A stretch of DNA of 64,000 nt from the NCBI GenBank assembly GCA_031547465.1, contig JAVBRX010000034.1:3123-67122 (forward strand). The letters run 5' to 3'. Positions within the stretch are counted from its first letter, which is position 1, and each line of letters begins with the position of its first letter. This DNA is from Hohaiivirga sp031547465 (GTDB taxonomy: Bacteria; Pseudomonadota; Alphaproteobacteria; Rhizobiales; Beijerinckiaceae). Of this stretch, positions 54,792-64,000 are shown in pieces. A program made the position numbers and the translations under genes. The notes under the pieces were generated by a model. The model saw only the letters and a list, made by a program, of their open reading frames with translations. It was not told the origin of the DNA and searched no databases.

Positions 54792-55328
54792 TATCGTCGC
54801 CCACCTGAGAATCTCCCGCTTGCGGCGGAGCAAGCGGGACAAAACCGTGTATATCCGGTTTGATGTCAAAAAGCGGTGTACCGTTGAGGCAATCGAGACC
54901 TCGGACGAGAATTACGTTGCCTTCCACTCGCTCCAAACGAACAATGAACGTACCGATGGGATTGGGGCGAACCGGCGTCCGCAATGAAAAAGTTCCGTGC
55001 ACTTCCCCATTATTCGCCGGACTCTGAAGGATGAGATCGCGACGGGACAGATTGAGCCAATAAAGAATTTCCAGTGGCTCGTACCCCTCCACTCCTTTCA
55101 AGCTGGATCCCATGGATCGAATATTTCGATACGACACAAGGGACCATCTGGCCGCCCCTGCCGGGGTGTTTCGATGTGCCCGATGAATATGAGACCGGTA
55201 TCCGTCGGCGCAGGAAGTTCGGCGGCAACCTCATTTTCCCGGATTTCGTTTTCCCGCACCATAATGGCCAATCCTCTCAGACGCACGATTCCGAATGTCA
55301 TGTCTTCGTGAACACAATGCGCTGTCAA
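54703..55328 (-). pseudogene. trmO: Broken TsaA/TrmO-family tRNA methyltransferase gene
   Basis: Two frames share one family. The first (55328 to 55098) reads from MVRENEIRENEV (ATG 55262) through TDTGLIFIGHIE to RIEIFDPWDPA and stops. The second continues LKGVEGYEPLEILYWLNLSR, SPANNGEVHGTFSLR and VRPNPIG to GLDCLNGTPLFDIKPD. One missing base near 55098 explains the switch. The usual tryptophan- and cysteine-containing segment before RQGRPDG (about eight residues) also appears deleted. The last codons come from the repeat at 54688. TrmO methylates t6A37 of tRNA. It is very probably non-functional. Confidence 0.78.
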
Positions 55329-55356
55329 TTCACCCGAACAAATTCAATCGTGAACC

Positions 55357-56079
55357 TCACGGAGCGAGGCTGGGGCCGCAGGTCCGCAAGACATCGGCTT
55401 CGAATTTGTCGATGCGCTCGCGAACGATTCGCGCCGCCTCGACACCATCCTGTCGTCTGAAACATGCGACCAGCGTCGAGAGATCCTCCTTAAGGAAGTG
55501 AATATTGCAACCTTTCAAACGCGCCAGCACCCAGTAGCGGATCACGCGGTCGCACAAACCTTCAAGAATCTGCACCAGAGCAAAGTTACACCCGGCCTCG
55601 GCCACGCAGGTATAAAACTGGCGGTAGGTATCGACTACCAGATCGAAATCGGCTGTTTCATCCAGATTCGGCAGCAGGGTTTCGAGATATTCGATGGTCG
55701 CCTGATCCAGTGGCCGGATTGCCGCAGCTGCGGCAACCGCAGGCAGAATAATGCGTCGCACCGCCAAACCGATCATGAGATCGCTTTTCGACAGATCGCT
55801 TACGCATATGCCGCTGCGCGGAGAAATTTTTACCAGCCCGTCCCGGTGCAGTCGGTGCAGGGCATAGTTGACCGGCGTCCGCCCGAGATCGAGTTGCTTG
55901 CAGATGGCGGCCTCGCTCAAAGAACTTCCCGGCAGAAGGCGGAGGTGAATGATATTTTCCTTCAGCAGACGATAGGCCCGCTCGGTCATTGTTTCATGCA
56001 CCCGTTGCCGGGGACGGGTTATATTCTCCGCCTGGGCATCGACCTCCCTAGATTTCCGTTTCCGAACTCTCTGCGCCAT
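55357..56079 (-). CDS. GntR-family (FadR/FCD-type) transcriptional regulator
   Basis: The protein has 240 residues from ATG 56079 (AGGA at 9 nt); a longer frame upstream looks non-coding. The winged helix spans about residues 30-95 with LSEAAICKQLDLGRTPVNYA as the HTH core. The C-terminal helical FCD domain contains VDTYRQFYTCVAEAG. Ligands are typically small carboxylates. It is divergent from the amidase-olsB pair across a 760-nt gap and lies next to the broken trmO, so its target is not obvious. Confidence 0.85.
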   Translation of the reverse strand: MAQRVRKRKSREVDAQAENITRPRQRVHETMTERAYRLLKENIIHLRLLPGSSLSEAAICKQLDLGRTPVNYALHRLHRDGLVKISPRSGICVSDLSKSDLMIGLAVRRIILPAVAAAAAIRPLDQATIEYLETLLPNLDETADFDLVVDTYRQFYTCVAEAGCNFALVQILEGLCDRVIRYWVLARLKGCNIHFLKEDLSTLVACFRRQDGVEAARIVRERIDKFEADVLRTCGPSLAP

Positions 56080-56229
56080 GGGATCGTTCCTGACTCGGCA
56101 CGACAATTCCAAGACACGACAACCACAACCGATGAAGGTATGCGAAAGCATCCGCCCTGCCGGGTTGCAATGTCGACACTGGCGCAGCGCACCGCAGCCT
56201 ATGTCGGAAATGACTTCCATCTTTTATAA

Positions 56230-56519
56230 TGTACACGATCTTTAAGAAGTATATCTCTAATGTCATCAAATCTCAACCGCAAGCCATTTTTGGGAGAATT
56301 TAAGGTATCTGTTGCTTTTTCAATATATCTAATGTCAAACACGCCCAATTATAGATCGGTCCGGGTAAATTGTTCATTTCATAACAGAATATGTCTGAAA
56401 ATTATTTTCATAAGCTTTTAGTCGTATAGATTTCTTTATTTGATATTTCTGCGTTGCTGACTGTAGCGCGTATCCGAATTAGGTTATTTTTCTGATAACC
56501 TCCAACGAAAGAGTCTGCG
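56230..56519. other. AT-rich gap upstream of the GntR regulator
   Basis: About 290 nt of low-GC DNA without a convincing gene. It probably holds the GntR promoter. It resembles, more mildly, the AT-rich stretch at 12130. Confidence 0.5.
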
Positions 56520-56756
56520 ATGCGGGAAAGCATTAATAATCAGAAAGTTGCACCAGACAGCCAAGTCCTCTTAAGTAAGAGGCTCTTTGGCAGTGCATTT
56601 ACTTTGCCGGTTAATGAATCGGTGTTCATACCGATAAACCCTGATCCCGATGGATACGCTTTTCGTTCTCCCGACCCGCTTCAGCCTATAGAGGCAGGAA
56701 CAACGACTCATGGTGACCAGTGCGCCATTTCTCTTGGTGTGTTTCCGCCCGGATGA
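56520..56756 (+). CDS. Possible 78-residue hypothetical protein
   Basis: The frame starts MRESINNQKVAPDSQ and ends SLGVFPPG, with no hydrophobic segment and only a weak AAAGAG ribosome site. It is the only frame of note in the gap before the amidase. I recognise no family; it may not be coding. Confidence 0.25.
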   Translation: MRESINNQKVAPDSQVLLSKRLFGSAFTLPVNESVFIPINPDPDGYAFRSPDPLQPIEAGTTTHGDQCAISLGVFPPG

Positions 56757-56838
56757 AAATGCTTCGCCTCTTTAATTTCCGCACTTTCTTCGCTTGATCG
56801 CCCCTTCCTAAACGAACTCCCTTCAGAAGAGACATGAA

Positions 56839-58140
56839 ATGCAAAGCGTTCGTGAGCGACTGGAAAAAATATTCACCCGCCTCGATACCGGTTTTTCCCG
56901 GGCGAATGTTTTCACCAAAATCTATCGCGACAAGGCGCGCGCCGAGGCCGACGCTGCGGATTCCCGCCGACGCGCCGGATTGAGCCTTGGGCCGCTCGAC
57001 GGGGCCATCGTTTCGATCAAAGATTTGTTCGACATCAGGGGCGAAGTGACGCTGGCAGGGTCAAAAGCCCTGCGCGGCACGACGGCGGCGAAAAACGATA
57101 CGCTTATCGTTACCCGCCTGAGGCGCGCCGGAGCGGTGATCGTCGGCAAGACCAACATGTCGGAATTCGCTTTTACCGGTCTCGGCATCAACCCGCATTA
57201 CGGCACGCCGGGCAATGCCGTCGATCCGGAGCGCATTCCCGGCGGATCGTCGTCCGGCGCGGGGGTATCGGTTGCCGAGGATACAAGCGACATCGGCATC
57301 GGCACCGATACCGGCGGCTCGGTGCGTATTCCCGCCGCATTCAACGGCATCGTCGGTTTCAAGCCAAGCACCGGGCGGATTCCCTCCGAAGGTGCGTTTC
57401 CGCTGTCCTACACCCTCGACAGCATCGGCCCACTGGCGCGAACCGTGCAGCAATGCGCCGATGCCGACGCGGCAATGGCGGGACAGGAACCCACCATTCT
57501 CGATGGTGTGGATCTCTCCAGCCTGCGGATCGGCATTCCACGCGGGCTTCTGTTCGGGGATACCGAACCCCTGGTTGCCGAAGGATTTGAAAACGCATTG
57601 CGACTTCTGGCGCGGACCGGAGTGAGGGTCGTCGATATCAATCTAGACGATCTCATAGAAGCGCAATGGGAAACGATCGTTCCCGCCTCCATCGCCGCCA
57701 TCGAGGCCGCCGCCGCTCATGCTGCCATGCTCGATGAGCGCGCCGACGAATACGATTCGTTCGTGCGCGAGCGCATTCTGAAAGGACGAGACGCCCCCGT
57801 CGCTGCCTATATCAGGATCCTGCGCCGCCGCGCCGAACTGGTCGAAGCGATGGACCGGCGGCTCAGTGGCTTCGATGCCCTTGTCCTGCCGACGACGCCG
57901 ACCGTCGCGCCGGTGACGAAGCGGCTTCTCGATGATCTGCACGAGTACAAGAAAATGAACGCCCTGACGCTGCGCAACACAGCAATGGGCAATTTCTTCG
58001 ATCTGACCGGCATTTCCCTGCCGCTGCCCGGCATGGCCCTGCCCGCCGGATTCATGATGATGGCCCGCCATGGCGCGGACCTGCCACTGCTTGCCATGGC
58101 GAAATCCGTCGAGGCGACGTTTATGGAATACGGGTTTTAA
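56839..58140 (+). CDS. Amidase (amidase-signature family)
   Basis: A 433-residue Ser-Ser-Lys hydrolase. Lys is in IVSIKDLFDI, the cis-Ser in the GIGTDTGGSVRIPAAF loop and the signature is PGGSSSGAGVSVAE. These residues cover the triad of the GatA/amidase family. It hydrolyses a carboxamide to acid and ammonia. The absence of gatB/gatC suggests a catabolic amidase. Its stop and the olsB start share bases (TAATG), so the two are translationally coupled. Confidence 0.9.
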   Translation: MQSVRERLEKIFTRLDTGFSRANVFTKIYRDKARAEADAADSRRRAGLSLGPLDGAIVSIKDLFDIRGEVTLAGSKALRGTTAAKNDTLIVTRLRRAGAVIVGKTNMSEFAFTGLGINPHYGTPGNAVDPERIPGGSSSGAGVSVAEDTSDIGIGTDTGGSVRIPAAFNGIVGFKPSTGRIPSEGAFPLSYTLDSIGPLARTVQQCADADAAMAGQEPTILDGVDLSSLRIGIPRGLLFGDTEPLVAEGFENALRLLARTGVRVVDINLDDLIEAQWETIVPASIAAIEAAAAHAAMLDERADEYDSFVRERILKGRDAPVAAYIRILRRRAELVEAMDRRLSGFDALVLPTTPTVAPVTKRLLDDLHEYKKMNALTLRNTAMGNFFDLTGISLPLPGMALPAGFMMMARHGADLPLLAMAKSVEATFMEYGF

Positions 58141-59014
58141 TGCAGATGCCTGACGGTGATGAAGACCGTACCCGGCCTGTCCCCACGCCTTCGCCCTCTT
58201 CCATGAACCGAGCCGCCGTGGAGCCGGCGAGTGGCGGCGTGAGCCTTGGCCGCATCGGTTCGCTTGAGGTGCGGCTGGCGGAACGCGAGAACGACGTGCG
58301 CCGGGCGCAACGCCTGCGCTTCGAGGTGTTTTACGGCGAGCAATCGGCTCGCGCCACCCTTGGCGAGCGGTTGGGCCGCCGTGACGAAGACCGGTACGAT
58401 TCCTTGTGCGACCATCTGCTGGTGCTGGATCATGCGACGGAAGCGGGTCTGTTCGGCACGGCGAAGGCGCAGATCGTCGGTACCTGTCGGTTGTTGCGGC
58501 GTGAAGTTGCCGAGCGAGGCCCGGGATTTTACACCGCCGGAGAATATGAGATCGGCAGCCTGCTCGCTGCCCGCCCCGACCTCCGGTTTCTCGAACTGGG
58601 CCGCTCCTGCGTGCGCCAATCGCACCGCGACAAACGCACGGCGGAATTGTTGTGGCACGGCATCTGGGCCTATGTGCTGCGACACGGCATCGATGTGATG
58701 TTCGGCTGTGCCTCGTTCGAGGGTGCCGACCCGCAGGCCCATGCCCTGCCGCTCAGTTTTTTGCACCACCATGTCCTATCGCCCAAAGGCTGGCGGGTGC
58801 GGGCGGTGGCAGAGCGCTATGTGGATATGAACCTGATGCCGAAGGACGCCATTGACGTGAAGGCGGCTTTACGCACCCTGCCACCGCTCATCAAGGGCTA
58901 TCTGCGCCTTGGCGCAACCTTCGGCGACGGCGCGGTGATCGACTTCCAGTTCGGCACTACCGACGTGTTGGTGATGCTGCCGGTTGCCACTATCAGCACA
59001 CGTTATATCGGCTA

Positions 59015-60156
<1,142 letters not shown>

Positions 60157-60160
<4 letters not shown>

Positions 60161-60849
60161 AAGTCCGGGTTCTCGTAATAGGCCGGAGGAGTCATCCCCG
60201 CCGCCCGATCGGCGAGAACCGGACGGAACGATGGTCTTGACTTGACCTTCGCGTACCAATGTTTCGCCGCGTCGTCCTCTTCCCATGGCACATCGCCCAG
60301 GTAATCGACCACCGACAGCATCGCCGCCGCCGCAAGATCGGCATAGGTAATGACGCTTCCCGCCAGCCAGTCGCGGCGCGCCAGAAGAAAGCCGATATAT
60401 TTCAGATGATAGCGGATATTGGCCCGCGCCGCACGGATCGCGTTCATGTCCGGTGGCCCACCGCCGTCCTCGGTGCGGATGAAGCGCTTGAAGATCTTTT
60501 CCGTGACCAGATAATCCGTGACCTCGCCGTTGAACTTGACCAGGAACCAGTCCGTCAGCCGCCGCACCTCTACCCGGCCCGCCGGGTCTTCCGGCAGCAG
60601 GCGCTGGCTGCCGAGCGCCATGCCTCTGGTCTCATCGAGATACTCGGCGATGATTGCCGCGCCGGGAACGACAAGCCCCGCCCCCTCGATGAGAACCGGG
60701 GTTTCGCCCGCAGGGTCGATGAGCAGGAACTCGCGCCGTCGTTCCCAAGGCTTTTCTTCGACGAGGGTCGGCTCCATGCCCATCTCGCCCAGAACCAGGC
60801 GGATAAAGCGTGAGCGCGGACAGAATGGATGATGGTGTAAAGTGGCCAT
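60157..60849 (-). CDS. Glutathione S-transferase family protein
   Basis: A 230-residue protein with a thioredoxin-like N-terminal domain (LHHHPFCPRSRFIRLVLGE, then VPGAAIIAEYLDETRG) and an all-helical C-terminal domain ending with FRPVLADRAAGM. The FCPRSR sequence occupies the place of the glutathione-activating residue. The substrate is unknown. It overlaps queG by 4 bp. Confidence 0.87.
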
Positions 60850-61288
60850 AACAGACGTTAAAGACGAAAAAGGACGGCGGGATTATGACCCGCCTGATTT
60901 CATGACCTGCCCGGTTTATCGGAACGGGCAGAATCCAGACGACAAAGCTATGAACCGATGCCGACCGGTTTTAAAACACGGCGACACCAAGAGCATAAAC
61001 TGCTTCACGACTCGGGATGAGATTGTGCGCTCCCTAAAGAACGGTCATTCGTTAACGGAACGTAAGCACAATTGCGCCTTTTCGGTTACAGACCGATGAT
61101 TTCCTGTGTTTCGCCAGTCCCGATTGCTCCGGTTATGCGTTAAAAGCCCCTGACTTTTTTACGAATCTTGAAAAAGCGGCCTCCGTATCTTTTGGGAAAT
61201 CGTGAAAAATCAATATGATAAAATAACCGTTCCACGATGTTGCGCCATAAAGCGAAAGTCCGGGCAACCGGATTCTGCGGATTTAACC
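60850..61288. other. Intergenic region upstream of uppP
   Basis: A 439-nt divergent gap between the GST gene and uppP. A plus-strand frame from 60842 (85 codons) overlaps the GST start, has no hydrophobic or family features and is not accepted as a gene. The region becomes AT-richer toward 61200, consistent with promoter DNA. Confidence 0.45.
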
Positions 61289-62128
61289 ATGCCTGATTTT
61301 TTTGAGGCCGCCCTGCTCGGGGCCATTGAGGGACTGACGGAGTTTCTGCCGGTTTCCTCCACCGGTCACCTGCTGCTGATCGGCCATATCCTCAGCTTTG
61401 AATCGAACGGCAAAACCTTCGAAGTTCTGGTGCAACTCGGGGCGATTCTCGCCATTCTGTCAGTTTATTTCGGTAAATTATGGCGGATCGCCGTGGCGAT
61501 ACCGTTCAGCGCCGAAGCGCGGCGGTTCGTCATCGGCATACTGGCGGCATTCCTGCCCGCCGCCATTCTCGGCGCTTTACTGCATTCCTTCATCAAGGGC
61601 GTTCTGTTCAACCCGCTCATCGTCTGCATCTCGCTCATCCTCGGCGCCTTCGTGCTGTATGCGGTTGACCGGGCGAAACTGACGGTGCGCTATTACGATG
61701 CCACCCGTTTTACGATGGCGATGTATATCAAGATCGGCATCATCCAGTGTCTCGCCATGATCCCCGGCGTTTCGCGCTCGGGGGCGACCATCGTCGGGGC
61801 GATGCTCCTCGGGGCGAACAAACGTGCAGCAGCGGAATTTTCGTTCTTTCTCGCCATACCGACCATGACGGGAGCGTTTGCTTACGACCTGATGAAAAAC
61901 TACAAGAACCTGAGTTTCGATGATGGGGTTCTGATCGTCATCGGCTTCATCTGCGCATTCATCACCGCGCTGATCGTCGTTCGGACATTCCTCGATTACA
62001 TTTCCCGTCACGGCTTCAAGCCGTTCGTCTGGTGGCGCCTGATCGTCGGCTCCGTCGGCCTCGCCTGGCTGATTGTCTACCAGTACCTTCCGGCCTATTA
62101 CCAGTCTCAGACCGTCCTGCCCGGATAA
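61289..62128 (+). CDS. uppP: Undecaprenyl-diphosphatase (BacA/UppP)
   Basis: The protein has 279 residues from ATG 61289 (MPDFFEAALLG); an upstream extension is not conserved. This multi-pass membrane enzyme recycles the undecaprenyl carrier for peptidoglycan. Signatures are AIEGLTEFLPVSSTGHLLL near residues 12-30 and MIPGVSRSGATIVGAMLLG near 155-173. The 3' end overlaps convergent nth by 22 bp. Confidence 0.95.
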   Translation: MPDFFEAALLGAIEGLTEFLPVSSTGHLLLIGHILSFESNGKTFEVLVQLGAILAILSVYFGKLWRIAVAIPFSAEARRFVIGILAAFLPAAILGALLHSFIKGVLFNPLIVCISLILGAFVLYAVDRAKLTVRYYDATRFTMAMYIKIGIIQCLAMIPGVSRSGATIVGAMLLGANKRAAAEFSFFLAIPTMTGAFAYDLMKNYKNLSFDDGVLIVIGFICAFITALIVVRTFLDYISRHGFKPFVWWRLIVGSVGLAWLIVYQYLPAYYQSQTVLPG

Positions 62129-62826
62129 CGGCACAGGTCGGCAATCGGGCAGCGTCCGCATTCGGGTTTGCGCGCCTTGCAAATATAACGCCCGTGCAGG
62201 ATCAGCCAGTGATGCGCGTGGCGCAGGTATTGTTCCGGCACCAGTTTTTCCAGCACAGCCTGCGTTTCCAGCGGCGTTTTCGTCTGCGCGAAGGGAATGC
62301 GGTTCGATACACGGAAAATATGTGTGTCAACGGCGATTCGATGCTCGCCGAAAGCGATGTTGGCGACGACGCTCGCCGTCTTCCGCCCGACGCCAGGCAG
62401 GGTTTCCAGTTCCGCCACCGTTTGCGGCACCGCGCTGCCGAAATCGTCGATCAGGCGGCGGCTGAGGGCAATAACATTTTTTGCCTTGTTATTGAAATAG
62501 TTGAGGCTGCGGATGCGCTCGCGCAGACCCTCCTCGCCAAGAGCCAGCATCGCCTGCGGCGTATCGGCGATGGGAAACAGCCTGGCGGTCGCCTTGTTAA
62601 CGCCGACATCGGTCGATTGTGCGGAAAGCACAACGGCGACCAGCAATGTGAACGGGTTGGTGTGGTCCAGTTCGCCCTTCGGCTCCGGATTGGCAACGTG
62701 GAAACGCTCGAAGATTGTCCGTATGACATCGACCCCGACAGGAGAGACGGATGTTGCGGTTTCGGACGGGGCGGACGGCTTGCGGCGGACAGCGGCTTTT
62801 ACCGTGCTGGTTTTTGACGTACTCAT
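62107..62826 (-). CDS. nth: Endonuclease III (DNA glycosylase/AP lyase)
   Basis: The protein has 239 residues from ATG 62826. It is a base-excision repair enzyme removing oxidised pyrimidines. The helix-hairpin-helix segment LPGVGRKTASVVANIAF holds the catalytic Lys, and VDTHIFRV holds the catalytic Asp. The [4Fe-4S] motif CKARKPECGRCPIADLC ends the protein. The N-terminal 30 residues are Lys/Ser/Thr-rich and extra to the core fold. Confidence 0.95.
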   Translation of the reverse strand: MSTSKTSTVKAAVRRKPSAPSETATSVSPVGVDVIRTIFERFHVANPEPKGELDHTNPFTLLVAVVLSAQSTDVGVNKATARLFPIADTPQAMLALGEEGLRERIRSLNYFNNKAKNVIALSRRLIDDFGSAVPQTVAELETLPGVGRKTASVVANIAFGEHRIAVDTHIFRVSNRIPFAQTKTPLETQAVLEKLVPEQYLRHAHHWLILHGRYICKARKPECGRCPIADLCRYPGRTV

Positions 62827-62943
62827 GATCGGAGCATAGCGAGCGGGCGCGGTTTGGAAAAGAGTTCGTTCTTGCATTCTTCACCGTCCGCCCGGCTCTT
62901 GCACCGCTTTGGCCGATTTCCCCGATCCTGCCGCAAAGAGTCC

Positions 62944-62975
62944 CTTGCAGGGCGGAAAAACCATTCTTATATGAG
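62944..62975 (+). promoter_or_regulatory. Heat-shock (RpoH-type) promoter of dnaK
   Basis: CTTGCA (62944-62949), 16-nt spacer, CTTATATGAG (62966-62975), matching CyTATnTnnG exactly. It lies about 137 nt before the dnaK start and has the same spacing as the groESL and grpE promoters. No CIRCE is seen here. Confidence 0.65.
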
Positions 62976-63111
62976 CGACAACGCGGGGAATGCCCGCCGG
63001 TTGTTCAACGGCGAACCTCGTTCAATCGTCATCTTTTTATCCACCAACCCGCCATGGGCCGGGCTGCTGCAATAGAGCTCGGCGGTCTGCTTGAAAGTGA
63101 GGGATCCCACC

Positions 63112-64000
63112 ATGGGTAAAGTTATCGGTATCGACCTCGGCACCACCAATTCCTGCGTCTCCGTGATGGAAGGCTCGCAACCGCGCGTCATCGAGAATTC
63201 GGAAGGTGCGCGCACCACGCCGTCCATCGTCGCCTTCACCGACGATGGCGAGCGCCTTGTCGGCCAGCCGGCCAAGCGCCAGGCGGTGACCAATCCGGAA
63301 CGCACCTTCTTCGCCATCAAGCGCCTAATTGGCCGGACCTACAATGATCCGATGACCGAGAAGGACAAGGGCCTCGTTCCCTACAAGATCATCAAGGGCG
63401 GCAACGGCGATGCCTGGGTTGCTGCCGACGACAAGCAATATTCGCCGTCGCAGATCTCCGCCTTCACCTTGCAGAAAATGAAGGAAACGGCGGAAGCGCA
63501 TCTCGGCCAGTCGGTGACGCAGGCCGTCATCACGGTTCCCGCCTATTTCAACGACGCCCAGCGTCAGGCCACCAAGGACGCGGGCAAGATCGCCGGTCTT
63601 GAGGTGTTGCGCATCATCAACGAGCCGACGGCGGCAGCGCTCGCCTACGGTCTCGACAAGAAGCAATCGGGCATCATCGCCGTGTACGATCTCGGCGGCG
63701 GCACGTTCGACCTGTCGATTCTGGAGATCGGCGACGGCGTGTTCGAGGTGAAATCCACCAACGGCGACACGTTCCTCGGCGGCGAAGATTTTGACATGCG
63801 CCTCGTCGAGTATCTGGCGGCGGAGTTCAAAAAAGAGCAGGGCATCGACCTGACGAAGGACAAACTTGCCCTGCAACGCCTCAAGGAAGCGGCGGAAAAG
63901 GCCAAGATCGAGCTGTCGTCGTTGCAGCAGACGGAAATCAACCTGCCATACATCACCGCCGACGCTTCCGGACCGAAGCACCTGACGATGACGTTGTCGC
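63112..64000 (+). CDS. dnaK: Chaperone DnaK (Hsp70), 5' part
   Basis: The gene runs off the window after about 296 codons. The start ATG 63112 follows GAGGGATCCC. The nucleotide-binding domain is clear: VIGIDLGTTNSCV, the VITVPAYFNDAQRQATKDAG loop, IINEPTAAALAYG and YDLGGGTFDLS. It works with GrpE (40598) and DnaJ, the latter not visible. The substrate-binding domain lies outside the window. Confidence 0.97.
   Translation, partial: MGKVIGIDLGTTNSCVSVMEGSQPRVIENSEGARTTPSIVAFTDDGERLVGQPAKRQAVTNPERTFFAIKRLIGRTYNDPMTEKDKGLVPYKIIKGGNGDAWVAADDKQYSPSQISAFTLQKMKETAEAHLGQSVTQAVITVPAYFNDAQRQATKDAGKIAGLEVLRIINEPTAAALAYGLDKKQSGIIAVYDLGGGTFDLSILEIGDGVFEVKSTNGDTFLGGEDFDMRLVEYLAAEFKKEQGIDLTKDKLALQRLKEAAEKAKIELSSLQQTEINLPYITADASGPKHLTMTLS

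Noticed and set aside
56755..56810. Further copy of the dispersed repeat before the amidase
   Set aside because: AAAATGCTTC and TTTAATTTCCGCA recall the repeat, but no paired stem remains, so it is too degenerate to call.
60842..61099. 85-codon plus-strand frame before uppP
   Set aside because: It overlaps the start of the divergent GST gene, has no good ribosome site and no family-like features.

Overview
The window is GC-rich, densely coded DNA from an alphaproteobacterium, most likely a member of the Hyphomicrobiales (Rhizobiales). The evidence is a rhizobial-type porin, ornithine-lipid acyltransferase OlsB, a HisG/HisZ pair, and the gene order fur-plsC-miaB-phoH-ybeY-corC-lnt-metK-trmB. 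Two-hairpin intergenic repeats of the RIME type found in Rhizobiales are also scattered through it. No rRNA, tRNA or CRISPR array was seen.

Bases 1-9690: a complete clade I nitrous oxide reductase cluster, nosRZDFYLX, on the minus strand. A possible 54-residue membrane peptide precedes nosR. Bases 9837-22004: D-amino acid transaminase, glutamate dehydrogenase, a very AT-rich non-coding stretch, hisZG, a porin, a DUF411 metal-binding protein, an AceE/transketolase-like enzyme, an allantoate-amidohydrolase-type hydrolase and transaldolase. Bases 22500-26410: PPK2, an exported Gly/Tyr-rich protein with 18-bp tandem repeats, ruvB and ybgC.

Bases 26411-28520 form a low-GC island where ruvA/ruvC or tolQ would usually lie nearby. 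It holds a PD-(D/E)XK-like protein and a divergent XRE regulator enclosed by a perfect 19-bp inverted repeat. It also holds a lipoprotein gene with an in-frame stop. groESL follows, with CIRCE and a heat-shock promoter.

Bases 30756-36697 carry a six-gene, mostly stop/start-overlapping operon related to E. coli ynbABCD. Its products are a CdsA-like cytidylyltransferase, a PlsC-like acyltransferase, a small membrane protein, a PAP2/dual-specificity phosphatase, an alpha/beta-hydrolase/methyltransferase fusion and a CDP-alcohol phosphotransferase. Together they look like a self-contained phospholipid-modifying pathway of unknown product. This is the best candidate for an undescribed system.

Bases 37144-54305 are housekeeping: cytochrome c, glnD, grpE, trmB, metK, lnt, corC, ybeY, phoH, miaB, plsC, fur, ilvA and yifB. 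Bases 54410-55328 are a decay zone: mop (molbindin) has a +1 frameshift in a G run, and trmO has a frameshift and an apparent internal deletion. After it come a GntR regulator, amidase-olsB, queG, a GST, uppP, nth and the start of dnaK.

Three heat-shock genes (groESL, grpE, dnaK) lie far apart but share one promoter layout: a CTTG-type -35, a 16-nt spacer and a CyTATnTnnG-type -10. This points to one RpoH regulon.
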